Source of the DNA: Brucella pecoris
Lineage (GTDB): Bacteria; Pseudomonadota; Alphaproteobacteria; Rhizobiales; Rhizobiaceae
Assembly (NCBI RefSeq): GCF_006376675.1
Contig: NZ_VEWK01000012.1
Location: 1 to 64,000, forward strand
Length of the DNA: 64,000 nt
Direction of reading: 5' to 3'
The notes under the pieces were generated by a model. That model was given only the letters and a program-made list of their open reading frames with translations. It made no database searches and was not told where the DNA came from. Shown here in pieces: positions 40,640 to 49,575 of the stretch (the stretch's first letter is position 1; the number at the start of each line of letters is the position of its first letter). The translations under genes were made by a program, and so were the position numbers.

Positions 40640-41548
40640 TCAGGCGCCCTGTATAGCGGAGATCTTCGTAGCTAGATGGGCGAGATAGGCTCGCGCCATC
40701 CCTGCATATGGCTGATCGGGAGCGCAGTGAAGTCGCACGATGTCGAGGTAGTCGAGAGCCGATTTCTCTCGAATGTTGGCAATTGTGTCATCCTCCTCGT
40801 TGACCGCTGAATTCAACTCTTCCAAAGCCCGGTTACCAGTCCACTGTAAGAAAAGGAGTTTCGACATCCTGTCTTCGGTTAGGCGGCGTCGGTTCAGGGC
40901 GTAAATATCGATTGACGTTTGGCCGATGCAACTGCCGTCACGAGCGCGAACAGTTGAAAGGTTTTCATTCACAATCCAATCGAGGTGTACTTCGGGATCA
41001 ACCCTCGTCGGATCGATCAGCAGTGGTTGCTCCGTTTCGATGTCCTGCATGTAGTCGGTGACCCATGTCGAATTCGCTGTAGGAAACGCATCGAGCTTGC
41101 CAACCGTGACGGTCTTGTTGGACTCGATCAAAGTAACGATCTGCTCTTCTGTCATTCCAGGTGTGTAGATCAGCTGACGACGGCGCTGGTTGCAATGCAT
41201 GCAAGCGAGCACAAGGTTACTCCAGTCCATAGCCAGCCACCAGTAACCTGGGTGATCGACGCCGCTGTTAATCGCGTCCGTAACCCGTCCTTTCGGTCTG
41301 TAGTGCTCGATGTCAGTATCCTGAGAACCAGCGATTTTGCTTTCACAGTACGCGCATTTGTTATGGAAAAGGTCCTGCAGTGCATCGCGCACTGTGTTGT
41401 CCGAATAAGCGGAAAACTTGGTGCCCTCCGCCGGTTTTCCGCCCACCAGCCCGTCAATAATCTTCTGGCGCTCGACTGAGGCCGAGCTCGTTTCATCATT
41501 TAAATCAAGCCGTGCCGGCACGTTGCCATCACGATCGACGCGGATCAT
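40640..41548 (-). CDS. HNH-type nuclease-like protein (PtuB-like)
   Basis: The 302-residue protein has an N-terminal HNH-type region with zinc-binding CAYC at residues 65-68, the active-site motif EHYRPKG (81-87), and the later LACMHCNQRRR block. This is the arrangement of TIGR02646-type and PtuB proteins. The C-terminal half is helical and unknown. It starts one base after the stop of the ATPase gene, so both form one operon. In Septu systems an ATPase (PtuA) and HNH nuclease (PtuB) act together against phage, and the gene order here is the same. Confidence 0.75.
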   Translation of the reverse strand: MIRVDRDGNVPARLDLNDETSSASVERQKIIDGLVGGKPAEGTKFSAYSDNTVRDALQDLFHNKCAYCESKIAGSQDTDIEHYRPKGRVTDAINSGVDHPGYWWLAMDWSNLVLACMHCNQRRRQLIYTPGMTEEQIVTLIESNKTVTVGKLDAFPTANSTWVTDYMQDIETEQPLLIDPTRVDPEVHLDWIVNENLSTVRARDGSCIGQTSIDIYALNRRRLTEDRMSKLLFLQWTGNRALEELNSAVNEEDDTIANIREKSALDYLDIVRLHCAPDQPYAGMARAYLAHLATKISAIQGA

Positions 41549-41549
41549 A

Positions 41550-43850
41550 TTACGCCTCCGCCGTTCCGTCGTTTCCGTCTTGCACGGTGTTCGGTGATCC
41601 GACCTTGGCGCGGGTTTCCTGAGGCGACACGAAGTCGCTCGTCAGTCGTTGCAGTGCGTTAGACAGAATTGACGCCCGCTTCGGTAACGCGGTCTTGCTT
41701 GGCTCTGTGCGAGTCTCGAACTCGGCCTGTCGCAAAACATCCACCAATGCCTGCTCGATCGGTGTGTCACCAACGACTAGGTTTCGATCAAGATCGCGCT
41801 TGAGCCGTTTCAACTCCTCCTTTTCGCGGTCGTTAAGGTTGTCCTGCCGGGAAGTGAGTTCGTGATACAGGGCAAGTTTTGCATCCGTTTCCGGGTCGGT
41901 CGATCCGAGCCCAAAGAACTCGGATGTTAGAAGCTGCTCCGCTCGCATTCCTTTGATTGTCGGCAAGTTCTCAAGTTTTTCGATCCGCTGGTCACTACCC
42001 GACCGGTGCAGGACGAAAACCTCGCCATCGTGCATGCCCCGCAGGCACAATGGGTCGTGGGTAGTGACTATGAACTGCACCTGCGGAAATGCGCGGCGAA
42101 GGCAAGACATAATACGCATCTTCCAACGCGGATGAAGGTGGGTCTCGATTTCGTCGATCAAAACCGTCGCGCTTGCATATTCGAGGTTGTCGTAAAAACG
42201 TAGAAGCTCGCGGATGATGTCGGTCGCCATCGCGATGATCGACTTGTATCCGACCGACATTTCCTCAAGGCGTGTGCGCCCGCCTGAAGTTTGGATGACA
42301 ATATGCCCATCCTCGCGCGCAAAATAATCGTTTGCCTCGAGCATCAAAATTTCACGTAGTGCCCGGACGGCCGGCTCGAATTTGGCGTCCTCGCAAGTCA
42401 GCAGCCAGTCGGCTGGATTGGCGATTGTCGCCATTGCATCGAACAGCGATCGCGCGCGATACGCAGGTGCCCGAAAACGGCGGGTCTTCTTATTCGAAAA
42501 ATAACGCCTTGGACCATATGCCAGCACAATCTTGGAGGGCTCTGCCGTTCCATCGAAAGTTGCGCTTGAACTTCTGGCTGTCAGTGTGGAGAACATTTGA
42601 CCGCCAAAAAAGCCGACTCTTACCTCAAGGGGATCATGCGAAAGATCATCCCGCTGACTGAGGTCGGGCCTGTTGATGAGACCGCCTGGATTTACATCCT
42701 CACCGGGAATAAGCCGGTCAAGGGCTTCCGTCTCGACAGTACCAAGAAGGGTAAGCGCAATCGCTTCAAGAACACTACTTTTCCCGGTGGCATTCTCCCC
42801 AAGCAAGATCATACAGGGCACAGCTTCCATTGACGGAACAGTATCGGGAAGCCGAAAGTCGATCGAACTTAGTCCTTTGAAGTTACGAATGCTGACAGTA
42901 GTGATGGTCGCTTTCGCGGCGGGCATCTCCGCGAGGCCCGGCAGTCGTCTGAATGGCGGCAGAGAAAACGACTCTTCGATCATCGATGCTTCTGTCGCTT
43001 TCCCCTCAAGCAGCGAGTAGAAGAAGTCGCGACGGCCAAGTGGATCCATCTCACTAAGCTCGTTCAGCATTTGGCTGAGATTCTCAAAGCTTCGACCTTG
43101 GTCTGAAGCAGACTGCAGCAGTGCAAGCGCAGTTGCACCTGGATGGCTGCTATTCGGCAACATAAAGGATGCCCAGCCTTCGTGCAAACCGGTCGAGACT
43201 GCAAACAATCCTTGGGGTGGGTCTACCAGTCGATCGACCGTCTCTCGCAAGGCGCGGTGGCGCGCATCGATGAGTTCACGGCGATTAAGTGAAAGGAGCG
43301 ATATTGTCTCCTGTCCCTTTGTGCTCAGATGATCGACCGTACCGTCGGAACCAAAGCGGAGATGTTTGGCTGGATCGTCGAAGCAAGGATCAAGAAGCAG
43401 CGAGTTTTCTGCTAAGCGCAATTCGGCGATCGTTGCGTTAATAGGGCCGCGGGTTCCATCAATGTAAAAGAGGTTCTGCTTTCGCTTGCGGCAATCCTGG
43501 CAGGCCGCCACCATGTTATCCCATTCATAAGCGAGCCAGCTATAGTGCGACTGATCTGTACGACCGTCCTTGCCCTGTGCAAGCCCAAATGGGCGATGGT
43601 GTTCCAGGGGTGGGCGGCTATGTGTCTCGACACGTCGTTCGCAGTATCCGCACCGTCCTTCAAACAGCTCGTTGAGCCCGCTTAGTAAACTGGAATCCGC
43701 GAAAATGGTTTGGTTGACTGGCGCTCGTTGCTGTTTCGATAGTCCGTCAGTGTTAGCCGCATACCTCGCCAACTCCTTACGTAGCCTGTTGACCTCGGGG
43801 GAGGTAAGGATCTCTGGGATTTGAACCAATTCTCGAGAAATATATCGCAC
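41550..43850 (-). CDS. AAA/SMC-like ATPase with N-terminal HNH domain (PtuA-like)
   Basis: The 766-residue protein fuses an HNH-type segment to an ABC/SMC-like ATPase. The HNH part shows CGYC (67-70), LEHHRP near 82 and ACQDCRKRKQNLF near 115. The ATPase part starts near residue 320 with VSIRNFKGLSSIDF, Walker A GENATGKSS near 352, and Walker B TVLIDEIETHLHP with FIVTTHDP close to residue 600. This is the OLD/PtuA-type head without a long coiled coil. The start is GTG 43850 behind TTGGAG. With the separate HNH gene downstream, the pair looks like a Septu variant in which the ATPase also carries its own nuclease-like domain. Confidence 0.78.
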   Translation of the reverse strand: MRYISRELVQIPEILTSPEVNRLRKELARYAANTDGLSKQQRAPVNQTIFADSSLLSGLNELFEGRCGYCERRVETHSRPPLEHHRPFGLAQGKDGRTDQSHYSWLAYEWDNMVAACQDCRKRKQNLFYIDGTRGPINATIAELRLAENSLLLDPCFDDPAKHLRFGSDGTVDHLSTKGQETISLLSLNRRELIDARHRALRETVDRLVDPPQGLFAVSTGLHEGWASFMLPNSSHPGATALALLQSASDQGRSFENLSQMLNELSEMDPLGRRDFFYSLLEGKATEASMIEESFSLPPFRRLPGLAEMPAAKATITTVSIRNFKGLSSIDFRLPDTVPSMEAVPCMILLGENATGKSSVLEAIALTLLGTVETEALDRLIPGEDVNPGGLINRPDLSQRDDLSHDPLEVRVGFFGGQMFSTLTARSSSATFDGTAEPSKIVLAYGPRRYFSNKKTRRFRAPAYRARSLFDAMATIANPADWLLTCEDAKFEPAVRALREILMLEANDYFAREDGHIVIQTSGGRTRLEEMSVGYKSIIAMATDIIRELLRFYDNLEYASATVLIDEIETHLHPRWKMRIMSCLRRAFPQVQFIVTTHDPLCLRGMHDGEVFVLHRSGSDQRIEKLENLPTIKGMRAEQLLTSEFFGLGSTDPETDAKLALYHELTSRQDNLNDREKEELKRLKRDLDRNLVVGDTPIEQALVDVLRQAEFETRTEPSKTALPKRASILSNALQRLTSDFVSPQETRAKVGSPNTVQDGNDGTAEA

Positions 43851-44151
43851 GGATGCAGCTCCAAGTTGCGGGCAACTTTATCCCGAAATTGGCTATTCCG
43901 AAATATCAGAATTAGAGTTTTGTAATAAAATACGAATGCATGCGGGCAGGTTATGCAGGCGTAATAATATTCCCTAGAAAAATAGGTCCTCCGCATACGG
44001 AGACGAGACAATAGGTTGTGTTATTTAGGTGTTGCCATCAATGGGTGCTTACACCGCCAGCTTCGGCATTTCGCGTTCGGCCAACGACAGGAATCGGGTG
44101 TTGCGAGCCCTCTCCTTGAACCTGCGATAAAGCACGACAAACTACGGTCCA
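43851..44151. other. Intergenic junction with an orphan reading-frame tail
   Basis: These 301 bases between the Septu-like pair and the next iron operon hold no complete gene and are mostly AT-rich (43851-44040). On the minus strand, 44052-44141 reads 30 codons ending REMPKLAV with a stop at 44049-44051, preceded by an in-frame stop. It lacks a start, is richer in GC and Arg, and looks like the 3' end of a lost gene of the ancestral element. I cannot name the family. The right edge of the accessory island probably lies near 44040. Confidence 0.4.
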
Positions 44152-45282
44152 TTACGAATCCGGCAGATAAGCTTCTGCGCCAACCGCAATGATTTGTTCC
44201 TCGCTGAGTGCCTTGTGCCAGTACGAATATAGCACCTGGCGTTCGCTGGGCAGTTTTACATTTTGCCGAAGGATTCGATGAATTTCACGGAATGCCTTAT
44301 GCTCGCAGCCACCCCAGAAAAATACATCATTCAGATTGTGCGGCCAGGAAACGGATCGAATAGCTTCAGGAAGAAGCATCATCGTTCCTGCGGGCGCGCC
44401 GTGGCGATAAAGCCACTGCATTTCGATTTTTGGCGGTTTCACAAGCGGCTGCATTTCTGATGGGCTGTCGACTTCTATAAAGGCAATGCCGATCGCATTT
44501 CTATCGATACTTTCGAGAATCCGCGCGATACCCGGCATCGCTGTCTCATCTCCGGCCAGGACATAAAATTTAGCAGGCGTTGGTCCGCCAGCGGCTGGGC
44601 CAACGATGCCGACAATATCACCCGTGGACGCGGTTAATGCCCATCGTGTCGCTGGTCCAGCGCTTTCATGCAATGCAAAGTCGATCGTAATTTCACCGCA
44701 GGCCGGATTAATTGCACGGATGGTATAGACGCGCGTATCCAGCTTTTGTTGTTTTGGCCACACAATATGGCCAGCTTCATCGAGAACCGGCCATTCCGGT
44801 GAGTGGGTATTCTTCGGCTGGAAAATCAATCGACAATGAAGCTGATCATCGCGATCAAAGCGAGCAAGGTCGTCTCCCTGAAAAACGATCCGACGCATGC
44901 GTGGGGTAAGCTGGGAAATAGCTTTGACTCGAAGTACGCGCAGATCTTCCAGGGGCGTGAAGCCCGTTTCATCGCCGAGCCATTGAATATCGAGTTTTTC
45001 ACTGGCGGCGATGAAAGATATTGGACCGACCAGCGCATGTTTCAGACGATTGAGTGCATGCTTGTTGGTGGTTTCGATGGAAAGAAGAAGCTGGCCCGGT
45101 TGGACCTTGATTTCTGCTGTGCCGAATACAGATATGACCAGATGATTGTCACCATGTGGGGTAACAGTCATATCGTGCGTCGAGATTGAGGTTAGGATCG
45201 GTTCCAGAAAATGCTGGATTTTGGGAAACTCGATGGTTGCTGCCGCTTTGAATAGGCGTTTTTGAGAGAGTTCGGTTTTCAT
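44152..45282 (-). CDS. Siderophore-interacting reductase with DUF2218 (second copy)
   Basis: The 376-residue protein has an N-terminal DUF2218 domain (about residues 10-100) and a SIP flavin-reductase domain (about 112-370). Visible blocks are TPRMRRIVFQGDDL, TRVYTIRAIN, FYVLAGDETAMPGIARIL and YSYWHKALSEEQ. The product would reduce imported ferric siderophore in the cytoplasm. It shares the architecture of the left-hand copy at 15823-16920 but is clearly diverged. It is the last gene of a three-gene operon with a binding protein (3-base gap) and a TonB receptor, and its stop sits about 110 bases from the orphan junction fragment. Confidence 0.87.
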   Translation of the reverse strand: MKTELSQKRLFKAAATIEFPKIQHFLEPILTSISTHDMTVTPHGDNHLVISVFGTAEIKVQPGQLLLSIETTNKHALNRLKHALVGPISFIAASEKLDIQWLGDETGFTPLEDLRVLRVKAISQLTPRMRRIVFQGDDLARFDRDDQLHCRLIFQPKNTHSPEWPVLDEAGHIVWPKQQKLDTRVYTIRAINPACGEITIDFALHESAGPATRWALTASTGDIVGIVGPAAGGPTPAKFYVLAGDETAMPGIARILESIDRNAIGIAFIEVDSPSEMQPLVKPPKIEMQWLYRHGAPAGTMMLLPEAIRSVSWPHNLNDVFFWGGCEHKAFREIHRILRQNVKLPSERQVLYSYWHKALSEEQIIAVGAEAYLPDS

Positions 45283-45285
45283 CGT

Positions 45286-46416
45286 TTAGTCCTGCAACGA
45301 AACCCACAATGGTCCGCCAAGAGGCGTTTTAAAAAATCGCCGGTTGATCTCGGAAAGGGTTGCGTCGGGATCAATGTCCGCACAGAGACCGGGGTGCAGC
45401 CATTTGGCAACCAGTTCAATGAAGATAATGTTGAGCGGTGGCACCGAAATGAGCCCCGTCCATATGCCGTGAACGCGACCGTTGCGAACGCTTGCAAGTT
45501 GCCCGAAGCCAGTTCGTTGTGTCAGCCGCTTCAATCCTTCGCGGCCTTTAACGTGATCGATCCCTGTTCCGATAGCGGGGCGTCCGCCGGAACTCCAACC
45601 GCCTCCCGAAGCAATATAGGCATCGAATGGTGTCGATAGCAGATACTCGAGTTGAAGTTTCTGATACCAAGGGGCGGTCACGCCGGGCAGTGTTTGTCCA
45701 CCGCCAAGCGTGAGCAACTCTCCCCAGACCTGCTTTCCGGCAGCCCAGCAGCAATCATCCGTGGTTGATTGAACTTCCAGATAAGTCGTGACCGGTGTCG
45801 CATCTGCCAAACGGCGCTCGATCCGGTTCAAATGCTTATCGAACAATCCGATGTAATCTGCGGCCCTTGTCTCTGCATCCAGAATTTTACCCCACATTCG
45901 CACGTGGTCACGGAAACTCTCGATAATACTGTGCTTTGCTGGCTGTCCCTCATTGCTATTGCTAATCTGTTCGCTGAAGATCACGGCTATGCCTGCATTT
46001 TTCAGACGCTCAACCAAAAGGTCCTTCTCCCCCTGTGGCGCCATGAAAAGGTTCGCTACCACCAGATCTGGAGACAGGCTGATCAACCCTTCGATTGAAA
46101 TCGTATCCGGCGTCTGTTTGCCGACGATTTCAATTTTCTGATTTCCTTGCAACTGTTTGAGCAAGATATTGCTATCGATGCGATCTGTTGCGGCCCATCC
46201 GACGATCAGCGCGGCTGGATTTGGGTGCAGCAATGCCATGGTGACAATGTCACGTGCTTCCAGAAGAACGATGCGTTTCGGCTGTGCAGGTATCTGGACC
46301 TTACGACCTGTCATATCGGTAACAGTGCTTAATGCGGCGGAACTGGCAGGCGAAATGCCCGTCAAGGGACTCAGGACGAGGCCCGCGCAAAATGTTCGCC
46401 TGTCGATCTTCACCAT
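45286..46416 (-). CDS. Periplasmic iron-siderophore binding protein, possible Tat substrate
   Basis: The 376-residue binding protein of the FecB/FhuD class has an N-terminal KIDRRTFCAGLVLSP segment, whose paired Arg suggests export by the Tat route. The family blocks are TVTDMTGRKVQIPAQPKRIV, then LISLSPDLVVANLF, and a C-terminal lobe with GHLLKQ-like features less clear. It starts inside the receptor stop (7-base overlap). No permease or ATPase gene is in this operon, so it must use an importer encoded elsewhere, perhaps the FepDGC-like set at 12883-15766. Confidence 0.82.
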   Translation of the reverse strand: MVKIDRRTFCAGLVLSPLTGISPASSAALSTVTDMTGRKVQIPAQPKRIVLLEARDIVTMALLHPNPAALIVGWAATDRIDSNILLKQLQGNQKIEIVGKQTPDTISIEGLISLSPDLVVANLFMAPQGEKDLLVERLKNAGIAVIFSEQISNSNEGQPAKHSIIESFRDHVRMWGKILDAETRAADYIGLFDKHLNRIERRLADATPVTTYLEVQSTTDDCCWAAGKQVWGELLTLGGGQTLPGVTAPWYQKLQLEYLLSTPFDAYIASGGGWSSGGRPAIGTGIDHVKGREGLKRLTQRTGFGQLASVRNGRVHGIWTGLISVPPLNIIFIELVAKWLHPGLCADIDPDATLSEINRRFFKTPLGGPLWVSLQD

Positions 46417-48554
46417 TTATAATTCAATCCTGCCAGCACCTGACGACCATTGCCGAACTGACAGTAAAAATCAGAACTGCAACTGGAATAGTAACCCTTG
46501 TCGAACAGGTTGGTGACATTGAGTGTTCCTTCTAGGCCTTTCAGGCTAGGTGTCTTTACGCCGAAATCGTAGCGCAAGGCGGCGTCAATCAACATATAGC
46601 CGTCCGCTTTCTCCGTATTGGCATTGTCGGCATAACTTGATCCGACGAAGCGGACGCCGCCGCCAACCGATAGCCCTTCGAGCGCTCCGCCAAGGAAGGT
46701 ATAATTGGCCCAGATCGAACCAAAATACTCCGGCACCGCCTGCGGACGCTTGTCGGTATTGGCAGCAACCGCCGTCTCTGTCACTTTCGTGTCGAGCATG
46801 GTGAGAGCTGCGATTAGTTCGAGATTGGCTGTAAGGTTGCCTCTGGCTTCGAATTCCAACCCACGGGAGCGAATTTCACCTTCCTGAACGCTGAAGCCGA
46901 TCGTATCGGGAACAAGCGCATTTCTCTGTCGGATGTCGAATGCCGAAAAGGTAAACAAGGCATCAAGACCTGTGGGCTGGTATTTGAGGCCGACTTCATA
47001 TTGCTGCGCCTTGCTGGGGATGAATGGTGCGCCGCTGGCATCAACGCCAATGACCGGCTCGAACGATGTTGAATAGCTTACATAAGGCGCAAGGCCGTTC
47101 TCGAAGAGATAAAGCAGACCCGCTCTATAGCTCGTCGCTTCACTTGACTGATCCGAATAGGTTCCTGCCAGACGGTTATCGGTGTTCTGTTCGGTCCAGT
47201 CGTGACGAATGCCCAATACTGCGTGGAAGCCACCGAAGTTCAGTTGATCCTGAACATATATGCCTGTCTGCTTGAGCTTTTGGCCGCTGTCGATAATGGT
47301 GGCCAGCGGTCCGATTGGCTGACCGTAAACGGGTTTTGTAACATCCAGCGACGGTGCTAATCCAAAACGGTATTCCCAGTCACTCTTTGAATTCTGATAG
47401 TCTATACCAGCAAGAACTTTATGCTGCAGTGCACCTGTATCGAAGTCGAACTGCATCTGATTATCGAATGAAATCCCGTGGACGTCTTCAATCGAGCGCA
47501 GTGCCTGACGCGGTATCAATCCGTTTGTGTCAATAGCGCCCATCATCTGGAGAGACTGAAAATCAGTGTCGACGTGGGAATATCTCAGCTTCGACCGTAC
47601 TGCCACTGTATCGTTGAAGCGATGTTCAAAACTATAGCCAATGCCATATTGCTCCCTCGTGAAAGAATCGAAATTTGGATCGCCAATATTCAGCTTGCGA
47701 TCCAGATAGTGGCGATAGTCAAGGGGAGCGAGAAAACGCGGATAAAGTGAGTTGAAGTATCCGCCTTCCGGGTCTTTCTGATAATATCCCGAGATGGTCA
47801 GGCTCGTATCAGCATCGGGTTGCCATCTAAGGGAAGGGGCGATGCCAAACCGCTTTTCATCCACATCGTCGTAGCGGGTTTCGGCGCGCCGACCGATCAT
47901 ACTGATCCCATATTGCAGGCTGCCATCTTCGCTAAGTGCTCCTCGCGAAGTCAGCCCAGTTTGGACCCGGCTATCAGTTCCGCCCTGAATACGAACCTCA
48001 TTATAAGGCTGTGCAGAGGGAAGCCTGCTGATCTGGTTGACCAGTCCACCGGGGCTGATTTGTCCATAAAGAAGGGCTGAAGGTCCCTTCAACACATCGA
48101 TACGATCAAGCAAAAATGGATCAATGGATGTTTGAGCGAATGCCTGTCCGCGCGGGAGTTTCAGGCCGTCGAGATAGCTCACGTAATTGGTGGTGGTTCC
48201 GAAGCTGCCAAATCCGCGAAGAAAGATGGAATCATAGCGCGTGTTGGAATCCCTGTCAGAAAGCACACCGGCAGTATAACGCAGGGCTTCACTGACCGTT
48301 TGCGGATTTTGATCATCCAGCTGTCGCCGCGTGATTGTCGATACGGACTGGGGTGTTTGCAGCAATGCTGTATCGGTTTTGGTCGAGGATAGGCTCTTTT
48401 GAAGCAGAATAGTATCTCGTGTGTCGGCTCTGGTCTCTCCTTCCACCACGATTGTTTCAAGCTGCGTTGCCGCTTCCTGTGCAATCGCTGAACTCGCAAG
48501 GGTCAAAAGGCTGCTGGTGCCGAGAAGAATGAGACTTCGTATCCTTATAGACAT
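46410..48554 (-). CDS. TonB-dependent siderophore receptor
   Basis: The 714-residue receptor has a signal peptide (about residues 1-26, ending SSAIAQE), a TonB-box-like LETIVVEGE, a plug domain (about 60-170 with GPSALLYGQISPGGLVNQ) and a barrel ending in aromatic GLNYKW. It lacks the STN signalling domain of the left-hand receptor, so it is transport only. The FhuA/FpvA-type plug suggests hydroxamate or catecholate ligands. The frame opens at 48587. I start at ATG 48554 with AGGAAG ahead. It is first in an operon with the binding protein and SIP and is divergent from a TetR gene. Confidence 0.88.
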   Translation of the reverse strand: MSIRIRSLILLGTSSLLTLASSAIAQEAATQLETIVVEGETRADTRDTILLQKSLSSTKTDTALLQTPQSVSTITRRQLDDQNPQTVSEALRYTAGVLSDRDSNTRYDSIFLRGFGSFGTTTNYVSYLDGLKLPRGQAFAQTSIDPFLLDRIDVLKGPSALLYGQISPGGLVNQISRLPSAQPYNEVRIQGGTDSRVQTGLTSRGALSEDGSLQYGISMIGRRAETRYDDVDEKRFGIAPSLRWQPDADTSLTISGYYQKDPEGGYFNSLYPRFLAPLDYRHYLDRKLNIGDPNFDSFTREQYGIGYSFEHRFNDTVAVRSKLRYSHVDTDFQSLQMMGAIDTNGLIPRQALRSIEDVHGISFDNQMQFDFDTGALQHKVLAGIDYQNSKSDWEYRFGLAPSLDVTKPVYGQPIGPLATIIDSGQKLKQTGIYVQDQLNFGGFHAVLGIRHDWTEQNTDNRLAGTYSDQSSEATSYRAGLLYLFENGLAPYVSYSTSFEPVIGVDASGAPFIPSKAQQYEVGLKYQPTGLDALFTFSAFDIRQRNALVPDTIGFSVQEGEIRSRGLEFEARGNLTANLELIAALTMLDTKVTETAVAANTDKRPQAVPEYFGSIWANYTFLGGALEGLSVGGGVRFVGSSYADNANTEKADGYMLIDAALRYDFGVKTPSLKGLEGTLNVTNLFDKGYYSSCSSDFYCQFGNGRQVLAGLNYKW

Positions 48555-48630
48555 TGCGACACTTCCTGTCTTTATAACCAGTTTCAAATCGCTGTAACTA
48601 AACGGGACGAATACGTCCAGTTATAATTTA

Positions 48631-48645
48631 TGACAGTTGTACTCA
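48631..48645. promoter_or_regulatory. TGA-N9-TCA iron-operator-like site
   Basis: TGA (48631-48633), nine bases, TCA (48643-48645) in the AT-rich divergent promoter between the TonB receptor and the TetR gene. This matches the TGA-N9-TCA form described for iron-responsive operators bound by RirA in Rhizobiaceae. The pattern is short and occurs by chance, so position is the main support. Confidence 0.3.
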
Positions 48646-48759
48646 TATTTATTTTTGTTGCAAGCTAGCAACGGTACGGTTGCGTTTGGTTTTTGCATCG
48701 ATATAAAGTCTGGAAGAAGATCGACCATTGGCAGATCCCCAACCGTCAAAGGCAGGACG

Positions 48760-49467
48760 ATGGCCCCGCATTCAATTAAGAAGACAGACAAAGAGGCTTT
48801 GCCGGAAACAGGTTCTACCGGGAGGCAGCAGTCTGGTCGTGGCAGATCAAAAGGTGGACGACCTTCAAGGCAGGCCCTTGAGGAGCTCAATCGCCGTATC
48901 CTTGACACTGCAACTGGATTATTTGCCTCTCAAGGATTTGCAGCAACGTCCATGGAGCAGGTCGCTTTGGCTTGTAACGCGGGCAAGGATACAATCTATC
49001 GCCGCTATCCTTCCAAAGCGGCTCTTTTCGCTGCATTGATGCAGGGATTGCAATCGCAGGTTCTCGACGAGCTTGACGCCTTGATGGCAAGGGAAGGGAC
49101 GTCGCTTGAGCGCCTCCGGCTTTATGCTCGCGCACTGCTCGCAATTAATCTGCGACCGCAGATGGTCGCGCTCAATCGCGTTGCCTTGGGCGAGGCCGTG
49201 GGTTTGGGAGGCGTGCAGCCGACACCTGTGGCACAGGATCCGATTATGGCGAGGTTCGCATCATTGATCGTTGAAGCGCAGGTCGATCACCTTATTGCAA
49301 AAGGAGATCCGTTATTTATCGCCGAGCAACTTCTCTACGCGACGTCGATCAAGCCGCTGATCTCCACTATGCTTGGCGAGGGCCGTTTCTCTGATACAGC
49401 CGAGGAAGAGAGATATTTCGATCAGGCTTGGCAGTTGTTCATGCAGGGTGGGCAAGCGAACATTTGA
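48760..49467 (+). CDS. TetR/AcrR-family regulator
   Basis: The 235-residue protein has a basic, probably flexible N terminus (about 45 residues), a TetR DNA-binding domain (about 48-95, LDTATGLFASQGFAATSMEQVA then DTIYRRYPSKAALFAALM) and a helical ligand domain. The upstream frame opens at 48637. ATG 48760 has AGG nearby and leaves a shorter tail. It is divergent from the receptor-binding protein-SIP operon and probably regulates it. The effector is unknown. Confidence 0.82.
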   Translation: MAPHSIKKTDKEALPETGSTGRQQSGRGRSKGGRPSRQALEELNRRILDTATGLFASQGFAATSMEQVALACNAGKDTIYRRYPSKAALFAALMQGLQSQVLDELDALMAREGTSLERLRLYARALLAINLRPQMVALNRVALGEAVGLGGVQPTPVAQDPIMARFASLIVEAQVDHLIAKGDPLFIAEQLLYATSIKPLISTMLGEGRFSDTAEEERYFDQAWQLFMQGGQANI

Positions 49468-49575
49468 CGCAAATATGCAAGCTATAAAGCGGTATTGTGC
49501 ATGCCGGTGAACGCCGTTTGAAAGGTACGGCTGAAATAACGATGCTTCTGGATGGGTCCTTTCGAAAGCAAAATT

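Noticed and set aside
40640..43850. Retron-type defence system
   Set aside because: Similar ATPase/HNH pairs accompany some retrons, but I find no reverse transcriptase gene and no retron RNA-like repeat next to them.
31731..44040. Simple transposon carrying the accessory island
   Set aside because: I found no transposase, no matching inverted ends and no target duplication at the two edges. Several independent events may have built the island.
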